Part shown: piece after piece, positions 18,486 to 26,194 of the stretch
Layout of the letters: each line of letters opens with the position of its first letter
Numbering within the stretch: position 1 is the stretch's first letter
Assembly (NCBI RefSeq): GCF_002216775.1
Contig: NZ_CP022315.1
Location: 3,596,001-3,660,000 of the forward strand
Source: Virgibacillus phasianinus
GTDB lineage: Bacteria; Bacillota; Bacilli; Bacillales; Amphibacillaceae
DNA: 64,000 nucleotides
Direction: 5' to 3'
Program-made: the position numbers and the translations under genes
The notes under the pieces: generated by a model
What the model was told of the DNA's origin: nothing
Seen by the model: only the letters and a program-made list of their open reading frames with translations
The model's database searches: none

Positions 18486-18486
18486 T

Positions 18487-20403
18487 TTAAAGAACTCTAT
18501 TATCAACTTCCTGCTTTAAGTCGAATATAAATTCTTCCAGTTTCACTTCTGTTGAATCATCCTGGCCATATTTCCTTACATGTACAGAGCGATTTTCACG
18601 TTCCTTGTCTCCCACAACGAGAACAAATGGAACCTTTTTCATTTGTGCCTGCCTCATTTTATAGCCCAGCTTCTCTTCCCGCAAATCAAGTTCCACCCTC
18701 AATTCCGCCTGCTTTAATTTTTGTTTAACCTCTTCAGCATAATCGCGATGCATTTCATTTGAAACAGGGATCACTTTTACCTGAACAGGTGCCAACCATG
18801 TCGGAAATGCACCACCAAAATGCTCAATCAGAATTCCGAGGAAACGATCGATGGATCCGAAGATGGCCCGATGAATAATAACCGGACGAACTTTCTGATT
18901 GTCCTCATCTATATAAGTTAAACCAAATTTTTCCGGCATTTGGAAATCTAGTTGAACTGTCGCACATTGATGACTTCTGTTTAGTGCATCCTTAATGTGA
19001 ATATCAATTTTTGGTCCGTAAAATGCCCCATCTCCTTCATTGATCATAAAATCATAGTCAAGCTCGTTTAAGACATTCTTCAGTGCACCTTCCGCTTTGC
19101 CCCATAACGTCATGTCGCCCATGTAATCGTCTGGCCGAGTTGATAGTTCAATATCATAGTTAAAACCAAATGTACGGTATACGTAATCAATCAATTTTAA
19201 TACTGACTTAATTTCATCCTTTATTTGACCAGGTGTTACAAAAATGTGCGCGTCATCCTGACAGAAAGTGCGAACCCGTAACATTCCATTTAATGCACCA
19301 CTGAATTCGTGGCGGTGAACCTGACCAAACTCCGCCATTCGAATTGGGAGATCACGGTAAGAATGAAGCTTATCTTTAAAAATGAGCATATGCCCTGGAC
19401 AGTTCATCGGTTTTAATGCAAAGCTCTGATCATCTACCTCTGAAAAATACATATTATCTTTATAATGATCCCAATGCCCCGACCCCTCCCATAGCCGCTT
19501 GTTCATCATAATCGGTGTACGGACCTCTTGATAATCATAAGCGTTCTGTAGTTCTCTTAAAAAAGACTCTAATTCATTACGAATAATTTGGCCATTTGCC
19601 AAGTAAAATGGCATTCCAGGCGCCTCTTCATTGAACATAAATAATTCCAATTCATTCCCTAATTTACGATGATTTCTTTTCTCTGCTTCCTCAACAAAAT
19701 GAAAATAATCAGCTAATTCTTTCTCTGACGGAAATGCTACGCCATAAATGCGCTGAAGCATTTTATTATCACTGTCGCCGCGCCAATAAGCTCCAGAAAC
19801 ATGCGTTAACTTAAATGCTTTAATGAACCGAGTTGCTGGTAAGTGTGGGCCACGGCATAAATCAGCAAACTCCCCCTGCCGGTAAATCGTCAAAATATCC
19901 CCGGATGGAATATCCTCCAACAATTCCAGTTTTAATGGATCATTGGCAAAAATTTTCTTTGCTTCTTCAGGGGAAACTTGCTCACGTTCTATTTTCAGAT
20001 TTTCAGCAATGATGTTATTCATTTCTTTTTCAATCCTGGCAAGATCATTTACTGCAATACTGGCCTCAAGATCAAGATCATAATAGAAACCATTTTCAAC
20101 AACCGGACCAACACCTAAATGAACGTTACCGTAAAGTCGTTTAACTGCTTGCGCTAATACATGGGCAGTTGTATGTCTCATGATCTCAATTCCTGCTGGT
20201 GAGTCCAGTTGGCATAACTCAATGGCTGCATTTTCATCTATGCCGCGCCTAAGGTCATACAATGAACCGTTAACCCTCCCTGCGACAGATTTCTTTTTTA
20301 AGCTTGGGCTAATGGACTGAGCAATTTCTTCTAAGGATATACCTTTTGGAAAACTTTTTTTATTCCCATCAGGAAATGTAATAACTAATTTGTTTTGATT
20401 CAT
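18487..20403 (-). CDS. thrS: Threonyl-tRNA synthetase
   Basis: 638 residues; charges tRNA-Thr. Domains in order are TGS (1-62), the editing N2 domain (about 70-240, with HTTAHVLAQAVKRLY), the class II catalytic core (about 265-535: motif 2 around HEFSGALNGMLRVRTFCQDD, zinc ligands in MNCPGHMLIFK and HRSHQCATVQ-like blocks) and the anticodon domain (about 540-638). Length is normal. The gene is preceded by two tandem T-boxes with ACC specifiers, so it is induced when tRNA-Thr is uncharged. Confidence 0.97.
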   Translation of the reverse strand: MNQNKLVITFPDGNKKSFPKGISLEEIAQSISPSLKKKSVAGRVNGSLYDLRRGIDENAAIELCQLDSPAGIEIMRHTTAHVLAQAVKRLYGNVHLGVGPVVENGFYYDLDLEASIAVNDLARIEKEMNNIIAENLKIEREQVSPEEAKKIFANDPLKLELLEDIPSGDILTIYRQGEFADLCRGPHLPATRFIKAFKLTHVSGAYWRGDSDNKMLQRIYGVAFPSEKELADYFHFVEEAEKRNHRKLGNELELFMFNEEAPGMPFYLANGQIIRNELESFLRELQNAYDYQEVRTPIMMNKRLWEGSGHWDHYKDNMYFSEVDDQSFALKPMNCPGHMLIFKDKLHSYRDLPIRMAEFGQVHRHEFSGALNGMLRVRTFCQDDAHIFVTPGQIKDEIKSVLKLIDYVYRTFGFNYDIELSTRPDDYMGDMTLWGKAEGALKNVLNELDYDFMINEGDGAFYGPKIDIHIKDALNRSHQCATVQLDFQMPEKFGLTYIDEDNQKVRPVIIHRAIFGSIDRFLGILIEHFGGAFPTWLAPVQVKVIPVSNEMHRDYAEEVKQKLKQAELRVELDLREEKLGYKMRQAQMKKVPFVLVVGDKERENRSVHVRKYGQDDSTEVKLEEFIFDLKQEVDNRVL

Positions 20404-20430
20404 GATTTAACACTCCTTTGTAATTTTAGG

Positions 20431-20688
20431 TATTAAAAAACACACCCGCCCCTTATTAAAAGGGACGAGCGTGTGTTAGTTACCCGTGGTTCCACCCAAC
20501 TTCCCATTCATGCCTTTTGCATGGATGGCTCTGTCTAAGCTATATCGCAGCTTACACGGTATCGATTACTAATAGTTCACCAATACTGCTCAAAGGTGGT
20601 AAGTAATTCTTTCGTGTTAGGAAGCTTCCAGCACCGACTCCCCTCTCTGTAAACCGTAAAGAATTACCCATGTCCCTATCATTGCGTT
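20431..20688 (-). promoter_or_regulatory. Threonine T-box leader, proximal copy
   Basis: The T-box GGGTGGAACCACGG lies at 20484-20499, with an intrinsic terminator (ACACGCTCGTCCC pairing with GGGGCGGGTGTGT) and a T-run at 20431-20440. The specifier loop CTTACCACC contains ACC (Thr) followed by a purine. Confidence 0.93.
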
Positions 20689-20696
20689 ATTTTTTT

Positions 20697-20952
20697 CAAT
20701 TAAAAAACACACATGCACCCCTCATACAAAGGGACGAATGTGTGTTGTATCCGTGGTTCCACCCAGCTTCCCATCACACGTAAAAAGTGATGGCTTCAAG
20801 TTGCTGTATCGCAGCAATTGCGGTATTGATTACTGTTACTTCACCAATACAGCTCAAAGGCGGTAAGTAATTCTTACGTGTTAGGAAGCTTCCAGCTATT
20901 GCTTCCCTCTCTAGAAACCGTTAAGCTTTACCCATGTCCTTATCCTCGCAAT
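20697..20952 (-). promoter_or_regulatory. Threonine T-box leader, distal copy
   Basis: This second full T-box has the GGGTGGAACCACGG motif at 20751-20766, a terminator with six Ts at 20701-20706, and the specifier ACC in CTTACCGCC. The two copies are closely similar, which indicates duplication of the whole leader. Confidence 0.93.
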
Positions 20953-20969
20953 TTATAAAACTTTTAATT

Positions 20970-20998
20970 ACTATATAGTATATTCTTTTGTTAGTCAA
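20970..20998 (-). promoter_or_regulatory. Promoter of the thrS T-box leader
   Basis: TTGACT (20993-20998) and TATAGT (20970-20975) are separated by 17 nt, just upstream of the distal T-box. Confidence 0.7.
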
Positions 20999-21111
20999 TG
21001 TTTCAGTTAATTTTCTTATCGATAGGGATCATTTAGCTTCGGTTTTTTAAACTGGAATTAACTTTTAGAATTAACCATAAAAGGGTATTGAATTAGTGGA
21101 GGTGCTGAGCA

Positions 21112-21480
21112 ATGAAATATACTGTGTTTTATGACGCCGAATGTCCTTTATGTTCAAGTGTAAAGATTGTTATGAAAAAACTGGATTGGTTCCATAAAAT
21201 TAACTGGATTCCGGTGCAAAAAATAGAAAATGATGAGCGTTACAGATTCTTACAAAATCGTGATATTTACGATCAAATTCATATGATTGCAGATAACGGG
21301 AAAGTGTATTCAGGCATTTATACAGTAAGGAAATTGTTGACCTTACTAGCACTAACATTTCCAATAAGCTGGGGGCTGTATTTACCGTATATGGATAAAA
21401 TATTTGGTGCCTTATATACCTGGATATCTAAAAATCGGTACAAATGGTTTGGGCGAAAACAGTCCGTTTCTTATGCATAG
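21112..21480 (+). CDS. DCC (DUF393) family thiol-disulfide oxidoreductase-like protein
   Basis: 122 residues. The N terminus, MKYTVFYDAECPLCSSVKIV, carries the DxxCPLC signature of DUF393, a thioredoxin-like family with a CxxC pair. GIYTVRKLLTLL and the aromatic C-terminal WGLYLPYMDKIFGALYTWIS are typical. The partner is unknown. The ribosome site GGAGGTG is 7 nt before ATG. It is monocistronic and convergent with a GNAT gene. Confidence 0.85.
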   Translation: MKYTVFYDAECPLCSSVKIVMKKLDWFHKINWIPVQKIENDERYRFLQNRDIYDQIHMIADNGKVYSGIYTVRKLLTLLALTFPISWGLYLPYMDKIFGALYTWISKNRYKWFGRKQSVSYA

Positions 21481-21487
21481 AAGTATA

Positions 21488-21518
21488 GATAAAAGCCTCC
21501 GAGCGGGGGCCTTTATCA
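21488..21518. terminator. Bidirectional terminator
   Basis: AAAAGCCTCCG pairs with CGGGGGCCTTT with one bulged base. T-rich tails are present on both strands between the DUF393 and GNAT genes. Confidence 0.75.
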
Positions 21519-21536
21519 CAAAAACTAGTCACTCTA

Positions 21537-21986
21537 TTATAATATCAACTTCATCCCTTCATGTGTTGCTGAAAATCCTAACCGCTCATAAAAACGATGT
21601 GCATCTTCGCGCTGTTTGTCAGTTGTCAATTGCACAAGACCACATTTTTCTTTTTCAGCAAACTTAATTGCTTCTTTAAACAAAACCTCTCCTACCCCTT
21701 TTCCACGGTATCGCTGATCGACACGAACCCCTTCAATTTGTGCACGTTTCATTCCTAATCTTGCTAAACCTGGAATGATTGTTAACTGAAGACAGCCAAT
21801 CACTTTTTCGTCTTCAACAGCTACCATTATCTGATTCCCCACTTGGGCTTCAATTGCTGCAAAGGCTCTATAATAGTCAGTCGGCAATGATTCTTCATAT
21901 CTTTCACGTTTTGACCCTAATTCATCATCAGCAAGTAAGCGGACGATTGCCGGTAAATCTTCAGTTGTTGCTTTACGAAAGTTCAT
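21537..21986 (-). CDS. GNAT family N-acetyltransferase
   Basis: 149 residues with the acetyl-CoA signature VDQRYRGKGVGEVLFKEAIKFA (R/Q-x-x-G-x-G/A, about residues 92-113) and the closing RFYERLGF at about residues 132-139. The substrate is not predictable. It follows the Nudix gene by 6 nt on the same strand, so the two are co-transcribed. GGGGAGAT precedes the start. Confidence 0.88.
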   Translation of the reverse strand: MNFRKATTEDLPAIVRLLADDELGSKRERYEESLPTDYYRAFAAIEAQVGNQIMVAVEDEKVIGCLQLTIIPGLARLGMKRAQIEGVRVDQRYRGKGVGEVLFKEAIKFAEKEKCGLVQLTTDKQREDAHRFYERLGFSATHEGMKLIL

Positions 21987-21992
21987 TAAACA

Positions 21993-22442
21993 CTATCTCC
22001 CCTCACCTGTCTGTGCAATTAAGTTTAAAAGAGCATCAGGAACAAGGCGTAACTTTCCTTTACCGAATTCAGTTAAAGGTTTCCACATCGCTTTATATGT
22101 TGCTCCGTTATCTTCCTTACCAATGAACGAACCCTTTTCATAGAGACCAGTATCAACAAATTTTGCATCATAAACAAACACAATCTCATGACCGGTCTCC
22201 CCATTAAACTTAAAAAGGTTTTCAACAGTTCCTATGTATTCAAGATGATCAATAGCCGCCCCGACTTCCTCTTCTATTTCTCTAGCCAACGCGGCTGAGC
22301 TTGTTTCCCCAAATTCGATCCCGCCACCGATTGGCCGGTAAAAGTAATTCTTTTTTACAGAATCATAACCTTCTGCTACGAGGATGGAATTGTCTTTCTG
22401 AAAAATGCAAATTACTAGCGGTCGAATTATTCCTTTTCTCAT
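21993..22442 (-). CDS. Nudix hydrolase
   Basis: 149 residues from ATG 22442, which has AAAGGGG upstream; another ATG at 22466 lacks a site. The Nudix box GGGIEFGETSSAALAREIEEEVG fits G-x5-E-x7-REUxEExGU, at about residues 39-60. The likely substrates are nucleoside diphosphate derivatives. It is the first gene of a two-gene unit with the GNAT gene. Confidence 0.87.
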   Translation of the reverse strand: MRKGIIRPLVICIFQKDNSILVAEGYDSVKKNYFYRPIGGGIEFGETSSAALAREIEEEVGAAIDHLEYIGTVENLFKFNGETGHEIVFVYDAKFVDTGLYEKGSFIGKEDNGATYKAMWKPLTEFGKGKLRLVPDALLNLIAQTGEGR

Positions 22443-22620
22443 ATGTATCCCCTTTCGGACGCTCATTCAATACTATTTTTAATAATCTAACTATACCATA
22501 TTTCATCGACAAGTCAGGCTGCTTTTAAGAAACTCTCTACTGAAAACCATAACGTTTAACTGTACACTTTTCTATAAACCTTTTATAATTTAAAGTGAGG
22601 TGATGAATGATGGGAAGTTG

Positions 22621-23031
22621 ATGAGAATAGGTGAACTATCAAAAGAAATGCATATAACGACAAGAACGATTGATTATTACACCAATCTAGGGATCATTGA
22701 TGCCCAAAGGCCTTCATCGAATGCATATCGGTATTATGATGAAGAAGCCGTAATTCGTCTAAAACTAATTCAATCATACAAACAAGAAAACCTTTCATTG
22801 AACGAAATTAAACAACGATTTGAATTAATGGATAATGTGAAAAATTATGATGAAGATATTATTACGGAAATAAATGATTTTCAACATGAATTAAAAGATC
22901 TTGAGGAAGCTATCCTAAAACTCAAGCCCAAGCTTGATCAATTAGATAAAGACCAGCTTCATTCACTAGGCAGATTAATTAATATACAGGGGATATCCCT
23001 TGCTCAAACCATAACACTTTTATTTGGTTGA
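22621..23031 (+). CDS. MerR family transcriptional regulator
   Basis: 136 residues if started at ATG 22621. GTG 22600 or ATG 22603, nearer to GAGGTG, are also possible and add about 6 residues. The N-terminal winged helix MRIGELSKEMHITTRTIDYY is followed by a coiled helix (DFQHELKDLEEAILKLKPKL) and a short C terminus without an obvious ligand domain or metal-binding cysteines. It ends 33 nt before the CNNM/CBS gene and may regulate or be co-transcribed with it. A TATAAT at 22584-22589 is a likely -10. Confidence 0.85.
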   Translation: MRIGELSKEMHITTRTIDYYTNLGIIDAQRPSSNAYRYYDEEAVIRLKLIQSYKQENLSLNEIKQRFELMDNVKNYDEDIITEINDFQHELKDLEEAILKLKPKLDQLDKDQLHSLGRLINIQGISLAQTITLLFG

Positions 23032-23054
23032 AAAATAATATCAGGAGGTGACAT

Positions 23055-23072
23055 CCCTGCATAATTGCAGGG
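23055..23072 (+). promoter_or_regulatory. Hairpin covering the TTG start of the CNNM/CBS gene
   Basis: CCCTGCA pairs perfectly with TGCAGGG around the loop TAAT. It sits 4 nt after the AGGAGGTG site and contains the proposed start codon TTG at 23065, so it could limit translation initiation. Confidence 0.55.
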
Positions 23073-24402
23073 AAATTATTTGGAATATTTAAGTTTGTTA
23101 TTTGTAGCTATTTTGATTGTACTAACAGCGTTCTTTGTTATTTCAGAGTTTGCAATTGTTAAAGTTAGGCGCACAAGAATTGAGTATCTAGCAGGGGAAG
23201 GAAATAAACGTGCTAAGGCAGTATTAAAGGTGCTTAACAATTTGGATGGATACCTTTCGGCGTGTCAACTGGGTATTACTGTAACGGCCCTTGGTATTGG
23301 CTGGCTGGGAGAGCCCGCGTTTGCAGAAATTATTCACCCTTTAATCGTTCAATTTGATTTATCAGAAGGGCTAGTACACACCATATCTGTTGCCATAGCA
23401 TTCGGTGTTATTACCTTTCTGCACGTAGTATTAGGGGAATTGGCCCCAAAGACAATTGCCATTCAAAAAGCAGAAGCTGTCACGCTGATGACTGCACCAC
23501 CATTAATATTTTTCAACTGGATTATGTTTCCGTTTATCTGGTTATTAAATGGTTCCGCAAACCTTCTGGCTGGATTGGTCGGTTTCAAACCAGCCTCTGA
23601 AAGTGATGAAGCCCTTTCAGAAGAGGAACTGCGCATGACGATGTTCAATAGTCATAAAAGTGGAGAAATAAATGACTCCGAAATAAAATATGTTAATAGA
23701 ATCTTTGATTTTGATGATCGTGTAGCAAAAGAAATTATGGTGCCTCGTAAAGAAATTGTCTGCTTATTTACAGAAGACTCCTTTGAGGAAAACATAAACT
23801 TGATGAAAGAAGAGAAATTCACAAGGTATCCTATTGCAGCAGATGATAAGGACGAAATTATAGGTATGGTTAATATTAAAGGGATATTTAATGATGACCA
23901 TACCTCTGAACGAACTATTGATAAATATATCCATCCAATTATTCACGTAATCGAAACAACCCCGATCAAGACACTTTTAACAAAAATGCAAAAAGAACAG
24001 TGTCATATGGCAATTGTTGTAGATGAATTTGGCGGTACGGCCGGATTAATTACGTTTGAAGATATCCTGGAGGAAATTGTGGGGGAAATCAGGGATGAGT
24101 TTGACTCTGATGAGGTGCCTGCCGTGCAAAAGATTGATGATAAAACTTATTTGTTGGAAGGAAAAATGCTTATTCCTGATGTCAATGAACTCTTATCAAC
24201 TAATATTTCGGATGAAGAACTTGACACACTAGGTGGCTGGGTTTTATCTAAGGATAACGAACCACAACAAGGAACACTGATTACAGAAGGAGATTACCAC
24301 TTCCAAGTAACAGAAGTAGAAGGACACCAAGTAAAGTACGTCCAGGTTAAAGAACTTGAGAATAATGAAAAGAATGATTTATCAACTGCAACATTACAAT
24401 GA
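23065..24402 (+). CDS. Hemolysin-family CNNM/CBS-domain membrane protein
   Basis: 445 residues with the classic order: CNNM transmembrane domain (about 1-190, LVIVLTAFFVISEFAIVKVRR-like start, GITVTALGIGWLGEPA), a CBS pair (about 205-330, EIMVPRKEIVCLF, MAIVVDEFGGTAGLITFEDI) and a CorC/HlyC domain (about 345-430). Homologues are linked to Mg2+ or Co2+ export. No ATG fits the N terminus; TTG 23065, 14 nt after AGGAGGTG, or TTG 23080 is the best start. A hairpin overlaps it. It follows a MerR gene. Downstream is a MITE-like element whose hairpin may terminate it. Confidence 0.9.
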   Translation: MQGNYLEYLSLLFVAILIVLTAFFVISEFAIVKVRRTRIEYLAGEGNKRAKAVLKVLNNLDGYLSACQLGITVTALGIGWLGEPAFAEIIHPLIVQFDLSEGLVHTISVAIAFGVITFLHVVLGELAPKTIAIQKAEAVTLMTAPPLIFFNWIMFPFIWLLNGSANLLAGLVGFKPASESDEALSEEELRMTMFNSHKSGEINDSEIKYVNRIFDFDDRVAKEIMVPRKEIVCLFTEDSFEENINLMKEEKFTRYPIAADDKDEIIGMVNIKGIFNDDHTSERTIDKYIHPIIHVIETTPIKTLLTKMQKEQCHMAIVVDEFGGTAGLITFEDILEEIVGEIRDEFDSDEVPAVQKIDDKTYLLEGKMLIPDVNELLSTNISDEELDTLGGWVLSKDNEPQQGTLITEGDYHFQVTEVEGHQVKYVQVKELENNEKNDLSTATLQ

Positions 24403-24410
24403 ATATAGAC

Positions 24411-24728
24411 AAAGGGAGGCTGAGACAAAAGTGATTCAGTCATGGGGAAATCCGAACTATGATTCCAAATTCTTTAATTAGAATTTGGATTAGTTCGGAT
24501 ATTTTTCTTGGCTGTTTTGTAAACCTTATTGCGAATTGTCCATAAACTGCAACGTAACTAAAAAATTATCACCCCGGCGGTCCCTGCGGAAAACAACCCA
24601 GCGCATATGTCGCTATTTATACCAACTGCGAAATAGATCCGACTATTGGAAAATTAACTTTTTAAGCTGTCTATCCTGTGATTGTTCGTCTTTCAGTCAA
24701 GCATTTTTAGTTATGTCCCAGCCCCTTT
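24411..24728. mobile_element. MITE-like intergenic element with terminal inverted repeats
   Basis: The left end AAAGGGAGGCTGAGACAAAA and the reverse complement of the right end (AAAGGGGCTGGGACATAA) form imperfect terminal inverted repeats about 320 bp apart. Inside is a strong hairpin, and no credible ORF. Ends with a GGCTGGGACATAA core recur in intergenic regions of low-GC Firmicutes. No target duplication is obvious. It fills the first half of the 24.4-25.0 kb gap. Confidence 0.5.
24452..24498. terminator. Long hairpin inside the MITE-like element
   Basis: CCGAACTA...CCAAATTC pairs with GAATTTGG...TAGTTCGG, and a T-rich tract follows on the plus strand. It may terminate the CNNM gene. Confidence 0.55.
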
Positions 24729-24742
24729 GCTAATGCTATAGT

Positions 24743-24980
24743 TTTGGTCGTTATATTCCAAGAATGGACGATATATCATGAGTTTGGCTGTTATATTCCG
24801 AGAATGGCCGTTATATCTTAGGTTTGGCCGTTATATTCCAAGAACGGCCGATATATCTTAGGTTTGGCTGTTATATTCCAAGTACGGACGATATATCTTA
24901 AGTTTGGCCGTTATATTCCAAGAACGGATGATATATCTTAAGTTTGGCCGTAATAATACAATAATGGCCGATAAATTTTT
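24743..24980. repeat. Tandem array of a 20-bp repeat (about 12 copies, 40-bp higher-order period)
   Basis: The 40-bp units start at 24743, 24783, 24823, 24863, 24903 and 24943. Each consists of two 20-bp monomers of the form TTTGGCCGTTATATTCCAAG and AACGGCCGATATATCTTAAG, with point variation. The last unit is degenerate. Three further monomers lie at 40350-40409, so the sequence is a dispersed family. Confidence 0.88.
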
Positions 24981-24981
24981 T

Positions 24982-25018
24982 AAAAAAATAGGCGCAACCT
25001 CAAAATCATAGGGTTGCG
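24982..25018 (-). terminator. Terminator of the permease-YidC2 unit
   Basis: CGCAACC pairs with GGTTGCG, followed on the minus strand by seven Ts, directly after the yidC2 stop. Confidence 0.85.
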
Positions 25019-25031
25019 TTGCGCACTAAAT

Positions 25032-25802
25032 CTATACACCATATTTCGGCTTCTTAAGCCAAACTTTATTCGCAAATATCGTCTGAACGATTAAAAACAA
25101 TCCACTAACTGACCAGTATAACGGAAGAGCAGCCGGGACGCTGAATGAGATGACCAGAATCATCACCGGCGAAATCAGCCCCATCCATCGCATCATTGGA
25201 TTACCCTGTTGCTGATCAATCGTCATCTTGTTTTGCTGAACTTTGAACTGCAGAAAATAGATCAGTCCTGCAAGTATAGCAAGCGGTATATTAGCAGTCC
25301 CCAAATTAAACCATAGGAAACTATGTGTGGCAATTTCCTGTGAACTTTGAATGGCGTAGTAGAAGCCCATCAGAATAGGTGCTTGTATCACTAATGGCAG
25401 GCACCCCATAGAAAGTGGATTTACCCCATGCTTGGTGTAGAGTTTCATCATTTCCTGTTGCAATTCTTTTTGTCTTTCGTGACTATCTGTCTTTTTTAAT
25501 TCACGCTGTATCTTATCCATTTCAGGTTTGATAAGCGCCATCTTTTCCTTCATTTGCTTTTGATTTTTATACTGTTTTAACATGAATGGCATTAATACCA
25601 GCCGGATCAGTAAGGTGATCAACACGATTGCAATCCCAAAGCTCCCATCAAATAGACTGGCCGTCGACTCTATTAGATAGGTAAAAGGTTCCACAAATAC
25701 CTGATGAAGAAAATTCCCATCTGTTCCGCTGTATGAGCACCCACTTAAAAATAAACTGATCAACGTAAATACACTTATCGTACAAACTAAACGTTTCAAC
25801 AT
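25032..25802 (-). CDS. yidC: Membrane protein insertase YidC/OxaA (YidC2 type)
   Basis: 256 residues from ATG 25802, which has AAGGAGGAG. The N-terminal lipoprotein signal has lipobox FLSGC with Cys22. Five membrane segments follow, and the positively charged groove residue is Arg in LITLLIRLVLMPFML. NPLSMGCLPLVIQAPILMGFYYAI is the conserved core. The C-terminal tail is short, as in YqjG-like YidC2. Inserts and folds membrane proteins. Unusually, it is the last gene of a unit with a fused ABC permease and a small membrane protein; YidC2 is more often alone. Confidence 0.93.
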   Translation of the reverse strand: MLKRLVCTISVFTLISLFLSGCSYSGTDGNFLHQVFVEPFTYLIESTASLFDGSFGIAIVLITLLIRLVLMPFMLKQYKNQKQMKEKMALIKPEMDKIQRELKKTDSHERQKELQQEMMKLYTKHGVNPLSMGCLPLVIQAPILMGFYYAIQSSQEIATHSFLWFNLGTANIPLAILAGLIYFLQFKVQQNKMTIDQQQGNPMMRWMGLISPVMILVISFSVPAALPLYWSVSGLFLIVQTIFANKVWLKKPKYGV

Positions 25803-25824
25803 ACTCCTCCTTACAATTTTAAGT

Positions 25825-26115
25825 CTAATGTGTAAGAAGAAGTTGATGGTCATCTTTACCATCGTTTGGTGAATCCTTTAACCGAATACAATTACTTATA
25901 AAAATTATAATGTCGTTAGTTGATGAATCCAAATTATATTGTAAACTTTTAGTAATATATTTTTCATAGACATACCTCGCCTCGGCAAAAGAACAGTTGC
26001 TGTGCGAACTGGCTAAATAATGGTTGACCACAAAGAAGGAGAGTGGCAGTAATGCGGACATAAATACCACATAAAATTGCAGATCCATTGGCAATTCCAT
26101 TAAAAACTCAAACAT
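25825..26115 (-). CDS. Small single-span membrane protein, unknown
   Basis: 96 residues. A hydrophobic stretch covers about residues 13-33 (LQFYVVFMSALLPLSFFVVN), and the rest is hydrophilic with a Lys/Asp-rich end. I recognise no family. GGGAGG lies 8 nt before ATG 26115. It lies between the permease (80 nt) and yidC2 (stop 22 nt before the yidC2 start), all in one direction. It is probably real because of the ribosome site and spacing. Confidence 0.55.
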   Translation of the reverse strand: MFEFLMELPMDLQFYVVFMSALLPLSFFVVNHYLASSHSNCSFAEARYVYEKYITKSLQYNLDSSTNDIIIFISNCIRLKDSPNDGKDDHQLLLTH

Positions 26116-26194
26116 CCTGCCTGCCTCCCTTTCATCGTTTTTATGAAACTTCTATCTTTTATACGGATATGACCCTAAAAAGGTTTCACTATGA

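Noticed and set aside
24743-24980. Repeat array considered as CRISPR
   Set aside because: Repeats are contiguous without unique spacers, the period is only 20 bp, and no cas gene is near.
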